A DNA stretch of 32,412 nucleotides from Bacillota bacterium (GTDB lineage: Bacteria; Bacillota; Clostridia; Oscillospirales; Oscillospiraceae), in assembly GCA_029225225.1 (NCBI GenBank), contig JAQXWB010000023.1, positions 1 through 32,412 of the forward strand, in the 5' to 3' direction. Positions 14,815-23,007 of the stretch are shown piece after piece. Position 1 is the stretch's first letter. Every line of letters begins with the position of its first letter. The position numbers and the translations under genes were made by a program. The notes under the pieces are model-generated. The model was given only the letters and a program-made list of their open reading frames with translations, made no database searches and was not told the origin of the DNA.

Positions 14815-15798
14815 TCAATGAAATGTCTCGTAGGAAAGGAGCTGATAAGAAGTGTAGCTGCCGCCGTTATAATCGGAGACCAACGCAACTCCCGAATAGC
14901 AGTAGCTCAGATCGTTTCGTGACGGCACTGTCGTCGCAGTGAGATAATAATAGTCCGAAGAGATTCCGTAATTATTATAGGTGTCCATATCCAGCGCATA
15001 GACATCAAAGCCTACGAGATAAGTTCCGTCACCGTTGCGGTATACCGAAGTCGCAACGCTGATATAGCCGTAGAACTCGCCGCTCGCCGCAGGGAAGTAA
15101 TAAGCACCGTCATGATACTCAATCGTCTCGGTATAGCCGCCGGAATAGGTTTTCGACAGATTAGCGTGCTCCGCCGTCTCGCCGAAGAATCGATAGAGCG
15201 TCTGATCCACCGTGTCGCCGCTGATCGTGAAGCAATAGCTGCCCGAATCATAACGCACATTGTCCGGCTTGTTGATTTTATTGTGAAGATATGCAAAATG
15301 CACCATCGCATAGGCATCGTAGGAAGTATAGGTTGCAAAGCCTTGCTCCGAAAAATTGCTGAGGAAAATATTGATCCTGTACCAATCATCGGCACTGAGC
15401 TCCCATGTGATATTCCTACCGTTGTCTACCTCCGCCGGAGCCTCGGTTGTCGGCTCCGTTGTAGCTTCGGTTGTCGGCTCCGTTGTAGCTTCTGTCGTCG
15501 GTTCGGTTGTCGGCTTCGTCGTAGCTTCCGTCGTCGGTTCGGTTGTCGGCGTGCTCGTCTGCTCCGGTTCGGCGGAAAGCGCGGCAAGCATCTGCTTCAG
15601 TCCCTCATCGCCCGTGCGCTCAATGCCCTCCTCAAGCGCCTTACACGCGGAAGCCGTGTCTCCCTCGTCTAAAAAGCCCTGTGCCACACTGCGGTAGCTC
15701 TCGGCAATGTCGTTCTCCTGCTGTTTTTCCTGCCCGCTACACGCGCAGAGAAGCGTGAGAACAAGCAGCAGCGGCAGGATTCGTTTTAAGTACTTCAT
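14815..15798 (-). CDS. Putative lipoprotein with Thr/Glu/Pro repeat linker
   Basis: 327-residue exported protein of unknown function. A lipoprotein signal ends at the lipobox LCAC (C20). Residues 25-75 look helical and TPR-like (AESYRSVAQGFLDEGDTASACKALEEGIER). A linker of TTEPTTEA repeats (about 80-120) follows, and then a Tyr/Ser/Asp-rich beta domain (130-327) with many YxxY patterns, perhaps a ligand- or wall-binding module. It starts one base after the stop of the SHOCT membrane protein gene, so the two are co-transcribed. I do not recognise the C-terminal domain. Confidence 0.75.
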   Translation of the reverse strand: MKYLKRILPLLLVLTLLCACSGQEKQQENDIAESYRSVAQGFLDEGDTASACKALEEGIERTGDEGLKQMLAALSAEPEQTSTPTTEPTTEATTKPTTEPTTEATTEPTTEATTEPTTEAPAEVDNGRNITWELSADDWYRINIFLSNFSEQGFATYTSYDAYAMVHFAYLHNKINKPDNVRYDSGSYCFTISGDTVDQTLYRFFGETAEHANLSKTYSGGYTETIEYHDGAYYFPAASGEFYGYISVATSVYRNGDGTYLVGFDVYALDMDTYNNYGISSDYYYLTATTVPSRNDLSYCYSGVALVSDYNGGSYTSYQLLSYETFH

Positions 15799-15799
15799 A

Positions 15800-16606
15800 T
15801 CAAATCCCCTTCAAAAGATCCTGCTTCTTCTCCTGAAATTCATCCTCCGTCAGAATTCCGTCGTCCCGCATTTTTGCCATACGCTCAATCAGCTGCAATG
15901 CATCCTCCGCTTTATATCTGCCGCCCGATCTCACTCTCGCGGCAGGAGCGTTCTGCCCTGCGGGTGCCGATGCGCCGTTCTCCGTCTTCAGCTCCGCGGC
16001 AGCCTCACGGGCAGAGCTTAAGATGGCGCGTCCGCTCTCCTTCACAGAGGAGAGATCATTCAGCCGCAGCCCGAAGAAGGTCACCGCTCCGCTGACGATA
16101 ATGCCGAAATTTGCGAGCAGCAAAAGGTAAAAGCCCACAGCCGCCGAAGCGCTCACCTTCGAGCTGATCTGTCCGGCGGAATAATCGCCGCCGTACTCGT
16201 CGTCATAATCGTCCATATCCGCCAAAGCAGAATTGGCAATGCCGTTGATATTCTCCATCGCCTTGTTTCCCAGCTCCGCTGTCGATTTGGCATCTGCCAG
16301 CGTGAAGAAAAGCACCGCAATGCAGAGGATCGGAACAAGAATTGCCAAAAGCCCCTTGTATTTTTCGATCTTACGGATATAGTTCATCGCAACCAGCAGT
16401 ACAGGCCCGATCACCAGCAGCCAGCCCAAAGGAAACCCGTTTACCGCCTGCCACCCGCTGATGCTTGTAGACTGCGTATTCGAGCCGACAAAGCTGCTCT
16501 CGATCTTGACAGAGGTGGTAATAAACGCAAAGAACAGCGCCACGATGCAAAGCACGCAAAGAATGGTGATCAGATTACGCAGAATAAATTGCTTGTCGAT
16601 TTTCAT
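15800..16606 (-). CDS. Membrane protein with C-terminal SHOCT domain
   Basis: 268-residue protein with hydrophobic segments at about 9-31, 59-75, 84-102 and 155-178. An acidic loop lies between the third and fourth (ADMDDYDDEYGGDYSAG). The cytosolic C-terminal tail ends in a SHOCT motif (about 232-268: ALQLIERMAKMRDDGILTEDEFQEKK is the stretch, quoted in part as DDGILTEDEF). SHOCT domains are thought to mediate oligomerisation. AGGGG precedes the ATG. It is first in a two-gene unit with the lipoprotein gene. Function unknown; the pair may form a surface complex. Confidence 0.78.
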   Translation of the reverse strand: MKIDKQFILRNLITILCVLCIVALFFAFITTSVKIESSFVGSNTQSTSISGWQAVNGFPLGWLLVIGPVLLVAMNYIRKIEKYKGLLAILVPILCIAVLFFTLADAKSTAELGNKAMENINGIANSALADMDDYDDEYGGDYSAGQISSKVSASAAVGFYLLLLANFGIIVSGAVTFFGLRLNDLSSVKESGRAILSSAREAAAELKTENGASAPAGQNAPAARVRSGGRYKAEDALQLIERMAKMRDDGILTEDEFQEKKQDLLKGI

Positions 16607-16760
16607 TTTTCTTTTTCCCCTTTTAAATTACTTTTTGTTTTTCTGAATTGCCGCGGCAAGTTAAGGCTTGCAAGCTGTCGGAATACTTCGTGCTGCGCCG
16701 TCACAAGAGATGCCCTCAAAGGCAGCAGGAGCCTCGCGGCGCAAAACACAATTGACCGTA

Positions 16761-17018
16761 TCATTCATATTCGCGTTTTAACAATATACATCCTTGCATA
16801 TTTTTCTTTATGTATTCCGCCTCTGACATTTGCTCGCTGAATACCAGCTTGTACATCATTTCAACATTACAAACATCCGGACGCTGCGCATAGATCGAGC
16901 ACAAATGATCCTCCGTAAGATGAATGCAGGTTCCGTTGCCCGAATCAAATTGCTTTAGCTGCGGTATCAGATCAATGTGCCTGCAACAGATGCCGCACTT
17001 ATCACACGGGAAGATCAT
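16761..17018 (-). CDS. YkgJ-type cysteine-cluster protein
   Basis: 85-residue protein with the CxxCgxCC motif (C5, C8, C11, C12) followed by C31, C40 and C50. It matches the zinc/iron-chelating CxxCxxCC family (YkgJ), although short for that family. The start ATG overlaps the stop of the 335-residue gene as ATGA, and no strong ribosome-binding site is visible, so it depends on translational coupling. This makes it a fixed part of the accessory operon and not a stray metabolic gene. Function unknown; a modifying or metal-sensing activity is possible. Confidence 0.72.
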   Translation of the reverse strand: MIFPCDKCGICCRHIDLIPQLKQFDSGNGTCIHLTEDHLCSIYAQRPDVCNVEMMYKLVFSEQMSEAEYIKKNMQGCILLKREYE

Positions 17019-18022
17019 ATGGCGATAGTCTCTATTTTCTTCTGCGTATTCTCAATAATCAAGCCGGATTCCGTCGTCAAATTTCCGTCTTCATCCAAAA
17101 TCGGTGTATCCAACACCGCCTTGATTGCGCCGCCCAATGCCATAGCAGAAGCGATGCATTGTTTTTCTTCCGTCGAAAATGTTCGATAATCCGTACCTTT
17201 CTTTTTGATGATCTCAGACATTTGAAAGACCATGGGATCAAAAACAGTCAGCAGTCTGATCAAAAATCTGTCGAACATCGCAGCCCTTCTTCTGATTCCG
17301 TTACATAACTCCGCAGCAGCTTTCATCTCCTCTTCAAACTCCTTCGCCTTTGCAAAATTGGCGTTCGCGGCATCCAGATTCTTTGACGCTTTTGCACCGA
17401 CGACAAAGCCCAAGACGGCTAATGCAGGCCCGGCGACCAGACCGCCAAGCACGGCAGTGCCGCCGGCAACGCCCAGCCCTCCTGCAGCAAGCGAGCCTCC
17501 GCCAAAAAAAGCAAGCGTGGCGTTCGTAGCCGCAGCGCCGCTCAGCGAAGCGATCGCGGTGCCTGTGGAGGCCGTTGCCAAGGCACCTGCGGCACCATAC
17601 GCGCCAAACGCGGTGATTGCGCCCGCCATTGCGCCGGAAGCAACGCCTCCTGCCAAGGAGGTTGCCATCCCCTGCAGTTCTTTCAAATCGGAGAACGACT
17701 TTTGATCGATCACCATTTTTTGCAGCTCATTCAGCCCGGTGGACTCGTTCAGCTCGACATGGCTTAGTTTCTCAAATTCAGAAATAAAGGTTCTAATGCT
17801 TCCGTCAAGAACAGCGATCTTCCGCTTGCCCAAACCATCAAGCGCTTCTCCGCAGTTTTTTCGGCTTTTGTTAATGCTTTCTTTCGCATGCTCAATGATG
17901 CTCTCCGCGGCGTGATTGGTAGCATTTGCATTTTTTTGATCCACGCCCGCCTTAACTCCTTTTCCGATCCCTAACAAGCCGGTTCCGATTCCGGCTGCCA
18001 AAAACAAAAACGGTATCGGCAT
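17015..18022 (-). CDS. Glycine-zipper protein, unknown function
   Basis: 335-residue protein. The N-terminus is hydrophobic with glycine spacing (IPFLFLAAGIGTGLLGIG). A helical Lys/Glu/Ala part (30-120) follows, and then a long Gly/Ala-rich hydrophobic stretch (about 120-215) with GxxxG-type spacing, as in membrane-inserting helical hairpins. After it comes a charged helix (ANFAKAKEFEEEMKAAAELC) and a mixed C-terminus. GGGGGA before the ATG is the ribosome-binding site; the gene starts 14 nt after the TerB-like gene. Not recognised. Membrane permeabilisation or a membrane scaffold are hypotheses drawn from composition only. Base composition is more A/T-rich than in the flanking genes. Confidence 0.65.
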   Translation of the reverse strand: MPIPFLFLAAGIGTGLLGIGKGVKAGVDQKNANATNHAAESIIEHAKESINKSRKNCGEALDGLGKRKIAVLDGSIRTFISEFEKLSHVELNESTGLNELQKMVIDQKSFSDLKELQGMATSLAGGVASGAMAGAITAFGAYGAAGALATASTGTAIASLSGAAATNATLAFFGGGSLAAGGLGVAGGTAVLGGLVAGPALAVLGFVVGAKASKNLDAANANFAKAKEFEEEMKAAAELCNGIRRRAAMFDRFLIRLLTVFDPMVFQMSEIIKKKGTDYRTFSTEEKQCIASAMALGGAIKAVLDTPILDEDGNLTTESGLIIENTQKKIETIAI

Positions 18023-18036
18023 CTTCTTTTCCCCCT

Positions 18037-18594
18037 TTAGAACGCAATCTCTGAGATTGTTGTTTCAATTGTTTCCTGAGTAAATTTGATATCCTTCTTG
18101 ATCTGATCAAGCTTTTTCAGCTTATCCTCTGTTTCCGGCAATGTGTCGACCCACTGCTTATGCCTTTCCAGCGCCAAGCAAGTCTCGGCAACATCCATCA
18201 TTTCGCTGTAAAGGAATTCAGGGATCTGCCAATATTCGCGCAGAAAATCAACCGTCTCTTTTTCCTGACTTGAAAAAAGCGCATCCGAGTACCCGAGGTT
18301 AATTAAATTCCAAAGGATCACGGCTTTATCCTTATCGGACGCATACCCGGTTAAACCGATATCCAAAGCACCGAATATATGCGGTTCCTTCGCGTTTTTT
18401 CTGATTACTTGGATGCAATTCAAGCCTTCCTGATCAGTAATCTCTTTGCATTCTGCCATGATATGCTTTTTGTCGTCAGCATCCAACTGCAGTTTTTTGC
18501 AGATCGTGCCAAAAAGGCGCTTTTCGTTATCGGATATATCCCCATCTGACATCATGTACAAATAATACAGCTTGGCTTGTTGTCTGTGGTTCAT
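18037..18594 (-). CDS. TerB-like helical protein, unknown function
   Basis: 185-residue all-helical protein. The N-terminal YMMSDGDISDNEKRLFGTIC (9-28 region) resembles the acidic helix-loop of TerB-type tellurite-resistance domains, which bind metal and often sit in stress or phage-defence loci. The middle has DKDKAVILWNLINLGYSDALFSSQE, again of TerB type, and the C-terminal 40 residues are probably a coiled coil. A clear AAGGAGAAAG ribosome-binding site precedes the ATG, 15 nt after the 521-residue gene. No enzyme motif. The TerB relation is a visual judgement. Confidence 0.62.
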   Translation of the reverse strand: MNHRQQAKLYYLYMMSDGDISDNEKRLFGTICKKLQLDADDKKHIMAECKEITDQEGLNCIQVIRKNAKEPHIFGALDIGLTGYASDKDKAVILWNLINLGYSDALFSSQEKETVDFLREYWQIPEFLYSEMMDVAETCLALERHKQWVDTLPETEDKLKKLDQIKKDIKFTQETIETTISEIAF

Positions 18595-18609
18595 GGCAAC
18601 TTTCTCCTT

Positions 18610-20175
18610 TTATAATATAAATGTTTCTCCGGCTAACATTTTTTCATTAAAGTCGTCCATCGTTTCAAACGGCTTTTTCCCACCAAGCGCGTCCGTGATC
18701 CCGTTCGCGCCTTCTATGAGCAAATCCACATCTCCGATTGCAAGCGCAGCTTTTATGCCCGTAAAAGCTGCGTGAAATACATCCATGGTATCCGACAAAT
18801 AGGTCTCAATCACGGCATTCATCTGCAACCGGTACTCTCTGATCATTTGAATGTGTTCCCGGCATGCTTTTTCGATGGCAATGCGTTCTTCGCGGGCTAA
18901 TTTTGCCTCTTTCAGGGAGGAAACAAGCACGCCGTATGTAGCAGAAGATAACGCATATCCGACCATTCCTCCGATCAGACCGCCAACGACCGGAATAGGG
19001 ATCACGCTCTGACCGATCACCGCAAACATGGAGGATGCGATCATACCGGTACCCTGTTCACCCAAATCCTGAAGACACTGTGTGCCATCTATTTCACCCT
19101 TGAAATATCGGGTCAGTGTTTTGGAGGCACCGACAGCAACCGCAGTAATCGTACCGGCAACATTTGTTTTCGCAAGTGCCCGGGTATATTCCGATGCAGA
19201 ATTTTGCATCGCACCCTTCATTGCCGTTCCGATAAAGCCGGTACCATAACCAACCGCTGCTGATTCAGCAGTGTCCTTCACAACATTTTTCGCGGCATCA
19301 CCGGCATCAAGCTCGCCCTTGCACATGCCCACAATATTCCTTACCAAAGAAGCGCTTCCGCCGATCAATGCCGCCGTTTCGGCTGTTTTGATCCCTGCTC
19401 TGTGAGAAATACCCGCAACGCTTTTCACCGTTGATACTACGGGTGCATCAATGGCTTCCAGCGATTCCTTTCTCGTAAGTTTACTTGGGCGTAGATTCCT
19501 CTTCAATTTTTGTAAATTGTCGATCCTCCGTTCAAGCTTTGCCGCGGCATCGACATTACCGTCGGCTTTAAGCCGCGCCAGTTGTTTCTCTAAAGACGAT
19601 ATCTCCTCAGATGCCTTTTCCACCATCCGTTGATACTCATCCTTAGGGACTTCTATCGTCACATCGTTATCAATGTATTTTTGAAAGCCCTTTGACTGTA
19701 GTTTCTTTAGTGCGCGTTCCGCATTTCCGCTGCCTGTCGGATCATCCGCCGAAGCTCCGATAAATTTCATTTGAGTCCCGGAGGCCGATATCACATTCCC
19801 TTCCGCATCTATCTCCACATGGTCGAACAGAGGATGGTTTGCCGGTGTATTTGGCAAATCATCATGTCTGACCTTTCTTCTGCCAACACCGGCAATCAGA
19901 TTCTCTGCATTTGTACTTGCTGTATCCTTTACTTCCGCCGCCCAACCGGCTTTTTGTTGTCTTATTGAAAAAGCAAATTCGTCGTTTGTTTTCTGCGCTT
20001 TTATGCTTTTCAGACTCTTTTGCAGCCGGACTCCCTGCTCGTTGTCCACTCCGGAGTAAGCAACCAAATGCTCTTTTACTGCAGCGCCATGTCTCTGAAC
20101 CGTTTCAGCGGATGCCCCGGCGATTCCTGCCCGGAGTAGATCGTCCTGCTTTTCCTTTTTTGGATCTTGTTCCAA
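18610..20175 (-). CDS. Large glycine-zipper membrane-associated protein, unknown function
   Basis: 521-residue protein, first gene of the four-gene accessory operon. Order of parts: charged N-terminus (1-110), a beta-rich segment with NHPLFDHVEIDAEGNVI near 112-128 and YIDNDVTIEVP near 168-178, a coiled coil (180-230, EISSLEKQLARLKADG), two Gly/Ala-rich hydrophobic blocks (about 255-345 and 355-410, including IPIPVVGGLIGGMVGYAL), and a conserved-looking helical tail ending GKKPFETMDDFNEKMLAGE. I do not recognise a named family. A TTG at 20175 is chosen as start because AAAGGTGGG lies 6 nt upstream, and everything further upstream is transposase debris; a longer frame from 20313 is possible but unlikely. 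Confidence 0.68.
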   Translation of the reverse strand: MEQDPKKEKQDDLLRAGIAGASAETVQRHGAAVKEHLVAYSGVDNEQGVRLQKSLKSIKAQKTNDEFAFSIRQQKAGWAAEVKDTASTNAENLIAGVGRRKVRHDDLPNTPANHPLFDHVEIDAEGNVISASGTQMKFIGASADDPTGSGNAERALKKLQSKGFQKYIDNDVTIEVPKDEYQRMVEKASEEISSLEKQLARLKADGNVDAAAKLERRIDNLQKLKRNLRPSKLTRKESLEAIDAPVVSTVKSVAGISHRAGIKTAETAALIGGSASLVRNIVGMCKGELDAGDAAKNVVKDTAESAAVGYGTGFIGTAMKGAMQNSASEYTRALAKTNVAGTITAVAVGASKTLTRYFKGEIDGTQCLQDLGEQGTGMIASSMFAVIGQSVIPIPVVGGLIGGMVGYALSSATYGVLVSSLKEAKLAREERIAIEKACREHIQMIREYRLQMNAVIETYLSDTMDVFHAAFTGIKAALAIGDVDLLIEGANGITDALGGKKPFETMDDFNEKMLAGETFIL

Positions 20176-20181
20176 ATCAGT

Positions 20182-20189
20182 CCCACCTT
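20182..20189 (-). promoter_or_regulatory. Ribosome-binding site that fixes a TTG start
   Basis: AAAGGTGG on the minus strand, 6 nt before TTG GAA CAA at 20175. No ATG or GTG in the right frame has comparable spacing. Confidence 0.6.
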
Positions 20190-20190
20190 T

Positions 20191-20490
20191 CAAATCGCCG
20201 ATGCGCATGAAAGCCATATTGCAAGAGCAAAGGAAACGCCGGATCGATCTGCAAGAGATTTTGCCGCAAATCAAGCCAAATCTAAAAAAGATACATCCGC
20301 AGCATTCTCTCAACTTCCACGGAAGGACGACCGCGCTTCCGCGCAGGATAGCAGAGCTTGATACCGTTTCCCCATACCACCTGCGGAATGATCTCGTTCA
20401 CGCGTACCTCCCGCTTCGTTTTCTTCCTGCGAAAGCTGTATTCGCTGTCGGTAAATATTTCTTCTCTCGTCGTCCTGCATCGCCATTACT
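20191..20490 (-). pseudogene. IS5-family transposase, N-terminal remnant
   Basis: Translating the minus strand from about 20470 in the frame ACG AGA GAA gives TREEIFTDSEYSFRRKKTKR, then NEIIPQ, then KRGRPSVEVERMLRMYLF. This is the order of the IS5-group N-terminus (DSEFSSKRR, then RRPYPLETMLR, recalled). A TAG at 20284-20282 replaces the expected glutamine. The reading resumes as IWLDLRQNLLQ and then shifts frame to AFMRIGDL. There is no start codon in frame and no catalytic DDE part, so it is dead. It directly abuts the 521-residue gene and supplies its leader. Confidence 0.75.
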
Positions 20491-20501
20491 TTGATGATCT
20501 T

Positions 20502-20507
20502 ATTATA
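20502..20507 (-). promoter_or_regulatory. Possible -10 box upstream of the transposase remnant
   Basis: TATAAT on the minus strand within GGTATAATAAGATC. A matching -35 is poor. It could be the old transposase promoter now reading into the accessory operon. Confidence 0.35.
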
Positions 20508-20555
20508 CCATATCTTAAACACCTTTGGAAGACAGTTAAAATAAAAATTCTTCAT

Positions 20556-20749
20556 TTTCTGTTTCTACCAATGATTTTTAAAAGGTGGCATATCCTTAGC
20601 ACGATGAAACTTCCCGTCAGATCCGGCACAGCGGACATGATAAACGCGATCAAAACCATCGCCATGCCGGTCGGTTAGCGAGAAGCCTAAGGAAACGCTG
20701 AACAAAGCGCACGGCGATTGCTTCATTGCTGTTTTGCGTCTTGAGGCAT
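20556..20749. other. Gap with possible insertion-element end
   Basis: No gene supported. CTAAGGAAACGCTGAACAAA at 20688-20707 resembles the sequence from 5152 and may be the outer end of the element that left the transposase remnant. Confidence 0.3.
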
Positions 20750-21199
20750 TTACTTAAAATAATCAATCATTTCCCGAATATAGGCGATCATTGGGGCTGT
20801 ATTTAAGTTGCAGTATGTCATCACCCGACTGTCACCGTCTTTAAAAAGGAATCGAATTCCCTTATCGTGTTCGTTCGATTTGCTTGCATCATAATAGTCA
20901 ACGGATTGCAGGCGTGAATATTTTACATAGCTGCTGGAAGAATAGTTTTTCCAATACATGCCGTCCGTGCAGAAAAGGATCCCGTGCTTTCCGCTTCCAA
21001 ACATGGTTGCGTCACAAAGGGCTAAGACCGTGGTATGATCAAAATGCAAGATCCCACCGGCATAAGAATCCACCGCATTCGTAAGCCTGTTAAAATCCCT
21101 CTCCTGATCGAACGCATAGTAAATATCCCATGGTTGACCTTTTTTCATTTCCGGCATATACCTTTTTAAAAGTTGTAACTTTGCCTCATATTGGTTCAT
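20750..21199 (-). CDS. PH-like (YokE-type) small protein
   Basis: 149-residue soluble protein. The core HTTVLALCDATMFGSGKHG, then ILFCTDGMYWKNY and VKYSRLQSVDYY, follows the strand pattern of bacterial PH-like domains that often accompany TerB proteins (judged by eye). The N-terminal 40 residues are helical. A perfect AGGAGGT stands before the ATG at 21199. It is preceded by the 73-residue gene (18-nt gap) and followed by the transposase debris, so it may once have been contiguous with the four-gene set downstream. Function unknown; ligand or membrane-lipid sensing is speculative. Confidence 0.68.
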   Translation of the reverse strand: MNQYEAKLQLLKRYMPEMKKGQPWDIYYAFDQERDFNRLTNAVDSYAGGILHFDHTTVLALCDATMFGSGKHGILFCTDGMYWKNYSSSSYVKYSRLQSVDYYDASKSNEHDKGIRFLFKDGDSRVMTYCNLNTAPMIAYIREMIDYFK

Positions 21200-21217
21200 C
21201 TCTGCACCTCCTGTATG

Positions 21218-21439
21218 CTACCAGCCATGCTTATTCATTTGCGCAGAAGCATCATTTCTCAGCTTCACCAGTTTTTCATAGTATTCCCAGTTGAGCGGGA
21301 AAGACGAATGGCTTTCATCCCCCAGCCGTTCCAACCCTTCCACAGCTTTCTTGTAACATACCTCCCAGTTTCCGCTGCGGTAAGCGCTCTGCGCATCAGT
21401 TTCCAGACTGATAATTTTCCATTGATTTCGAAGCCCCAT
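21218..21439 (-). CDS. Small helical protein, unknown
   Basis: 73-residue protein starting MGLRNQWKIISLETDAQSAY and continuing with a TPR-like helical pair (SGNWEVCYKKAVEGLERLG). The start at 21439 is supported by AAAGGAATTG; a longer reading to 21580 overlaps the Mor-type gene and has no ribosome-binding site. It lies 46 nt after the Mor-type gene and 18 nt before the PH-like gene, so these three are probably one transcript. No family recognised. Confidence 0.6.
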   Translation of the reverse strand: MGLRNQWKIISLETDAQSAYRSGNWEVCYKKAVEGLERLGDESHSSFPLNWEYYEKLVKLRNDASAQMNKHGW

Positions 21440-21485
21440 GTTTTTCAATTCCTTTCTTTTTCGTTTATACTGCAACGCAATGCGT

Positions 21486-21824
21486 TTATTTCTCCTCCAA
21501 GCTTTTTTTGATGATCCTGCGAACGGTTTTTTCGGAGTAATCGTATTTTTTCGCCAGCATGCCGATGTTTTTGCCGTCATACTCCTCTATGATCTTTTGG
21601 CGGATGCACTCCGGGTTAAAAAAGCGAACGGGAAAAGAAATCTGCTGTCCCCGGAACATACGGTACATCTCCATCGCCGTATCCGTTCCAAGCGCCTCGC
21701 TAATCTCTCGATAAACACTATTCAGCAGTTCCTTGTCCTCTTTCGCCATCTCCGCCACCTCTGAACTATAATGTAGCAGATGAGGCGTCGCAAGTATAAT
21801 CTCAATGTCCTTATTTTTGTCCAT
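21486..21824 (-). CDS. Mor-type transcription activator family protein
   Basis: 112-residue DNA-binding protein. The central LLNSVYREISEALGTDTAM, then YRMFRGQQISFP, is the dimerisation part of the Mor (Mu middle operon regulator) family. The C-terminal IIEEYDGKNIGMLAKKYDYS, then ETVRRIIKKS type helices, forms the helix-turn-helix. Such proteins are common in mobile or accessory regions of Clostridia. The start is uncertain: ATG at 21824 has GGGAGA only 2 nt away, and ATG at 21848 has GGAG directly adjacent. An 18-nt inverted repeat CGGACA/TGTCCG at 21944-21961, with TATAAT at 21933-21928, could be its own operator and promoter. It probably controls the genes below it. Confidence 0.72.
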   Translation of the reverse strand: MDKNKDIEIILATPHLLHYSSEVAEMAKEDKELLNSVYREISEALGTDTAMEMYRMFRGQQISFPVRFFNPECIRQKIIEEYDGKNIGMLAKKYDYSEKTVRRIIKKSLEEK

Positions 21825-22008
21825 TTCTCCCGTATGCGCAGGCATCTCCAAGCAGGAAACCGCCCACGCTGCACCCAAAGTATCCTCGCGGCGCGCATTG
21901 GAACATCCGCCGCTCCTTACGCCCATCATTATATCTTCCGCACCGGACATGCGTCTGTCCGAGTCAAAACTTTTTTCATAAAAATTTTTTGATTCAGTGA
22001 AAAAAAGC

Positions 22009-22051
22009 AGGACATTCCTTTTTCAACAATGCGTTGGAAAAGGAATGTCCT
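22009..22051. terminator. Long bidirectional terminator
   Basis: 19-bp stem (AGGACATTCCTTTTTCAAC pairing with its partner, one G-U pair) with a 5-nt loop, an A-run before it and TTTTGTTATT after it. It lies between the accessory region and the SDR gene; in the minus direction it terminates the SDR transcript. Confidence 0.88.
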
Positions 22052-22085
22052 TTTGTTATTCTTGAAGCGCAGACAAGGCTGCAAT

Positions 22086-22889
22086 TTACCAGGTTCGGGA
22101 TTGCAGCTCTCTGAACTGGGCGACGGTGGTCACATGGGAGTTCAGGCCGCCGTCCACATTGATAATCTGTCCCGTCACATATTTGCTCTCATCAGAGGCA
22201 AAATACACGCACATATAACCGATATCCTCCGGACAGCCGTAACGGGTTACCATGATGTTGCTGGTAAAGATATCCTTCAGAACCTGCGGCACGCGGGCTT
22301 CGTTTTCCGGCGTGACAATCAGTCCGGGTCTGACGCAGTTGCAGCGGATATTCTGCTTGCCGTACTGCAAAGCAGTGTACTTGGTCAGCATATCGACGCC
22401 CGCCTTGGCGCAGGCATAGGCCGTGGAACCCAGATCTCCGGCGCAGGAGGCCATAGAGCCGATATTGATGATGGAGCCGCCGTTTTCATTCTTCTGCAAA
22501 TAGGGCAGAACGCACTTCGTGGCGTAGAAGGTGCCGCGCAGGTCGCTTTGGAGAATCGCATCCCACATTTCCAGCGTTAGCTCGTCCACCCGACCGTCTT
22601 TCTGCCCCACATTGGCTGCATTGTTCACCAAGATGTCGATCTTGCCGTACTTCTCGGCGGTATCGGCAAATAAGCGCTCGACGCTCTCCGTGTCAGTAAT
22701 GTCCATGAAATGGTAGGAAGCCTTACCGCCCTCGTTCAAAATGCGTTCAACAACGGCCTGTCCCTTTGCCTCACGGCGTCCGCATATCACGACGTTTGCG
22801 CCCTCTGCCGCAAACAGTCGGGCAATCCCGATCCCGATCCCGCTGGTTGAACCGGTGACAACGGCCACTTTATCTTTTAACCTGTCCAT
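22086..22889 (-). CDS. Short-chain dehydrogenase/reductase (classical, FabG-like)
   Basis: 267-residue NAD(P)-dependent oxidoreductase. TGSTSGIGIG (12-21) binds the cofactor, VNNAAN is at 88-93, and the catalytic set is S145, Y158 and K162 (STAYACAKAG). The PG motif is in VRPGLIVTPE, and the end YVTGQIINVDGG is the usual SDR C-terminus. GGCRRR-type residues after the second strand (CGRRE, 36-40) favour NADP. AAGGAGG precedes the ATG. It is a single-gene unit between its own promoter and terminator. The substrate (ketoacyl, sugar or steroid-like) cannot be decided. It is unrelated in detail to the SDR gene at 10901. Confidence 0.88.
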   Translation of the reverse strand: MDRLKDKVAVVTGSTSGIGIGIARLFAAEGANVVICGRREAKGQAVVERILNEGGKASYHFMDITDTESVERLFADTAEKYGKIDILVNNAANVGQKDGRVDELTLEMWDAILQSDLRGTFYATKCVLPYLQKNENGGSIINIGSMASCAGDLGSTAYACAKAGVDMLTKYTALQYGKQNIRCNCVRPGLIVTPENEARVPQVLKDIFTSNIMVTRYGCPEDIGYMCVYFASDESKYVTGQIINVDGGLNSHVTTVAQFRELQSRTW

Positions 22890-22938
22890 AATGAACCTCC
22901 TTTGATGTCCTTTCTTGCAATATTCGGCGAATCACCCA

Positions 22939-22966
22939 AAGTGATACACTTATGTATATTATACAC
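22939..22966 (-). promoter_or_regulatory. Promoter and operator-like palindromes of the SDR gene
   Basis: TATAAT (minus strand, 22963-22958) lies inside TGTATATTATACA (22954-22966, 6-nt arms around one base). It is next to AAGTGATACACTT (22939-22951, 5-nt arms) at the expected transcription start. Two palindromes over the -10 and +1 suggest a repressor site. The -35 (TTTGCT near 22986) is weak. Confidence 0.45.
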
Positions 22967-23007
22967 GATCTGTGCCAAAAAGCAAAGCTCTTTTTTGTCT
23001 TTTTTGC

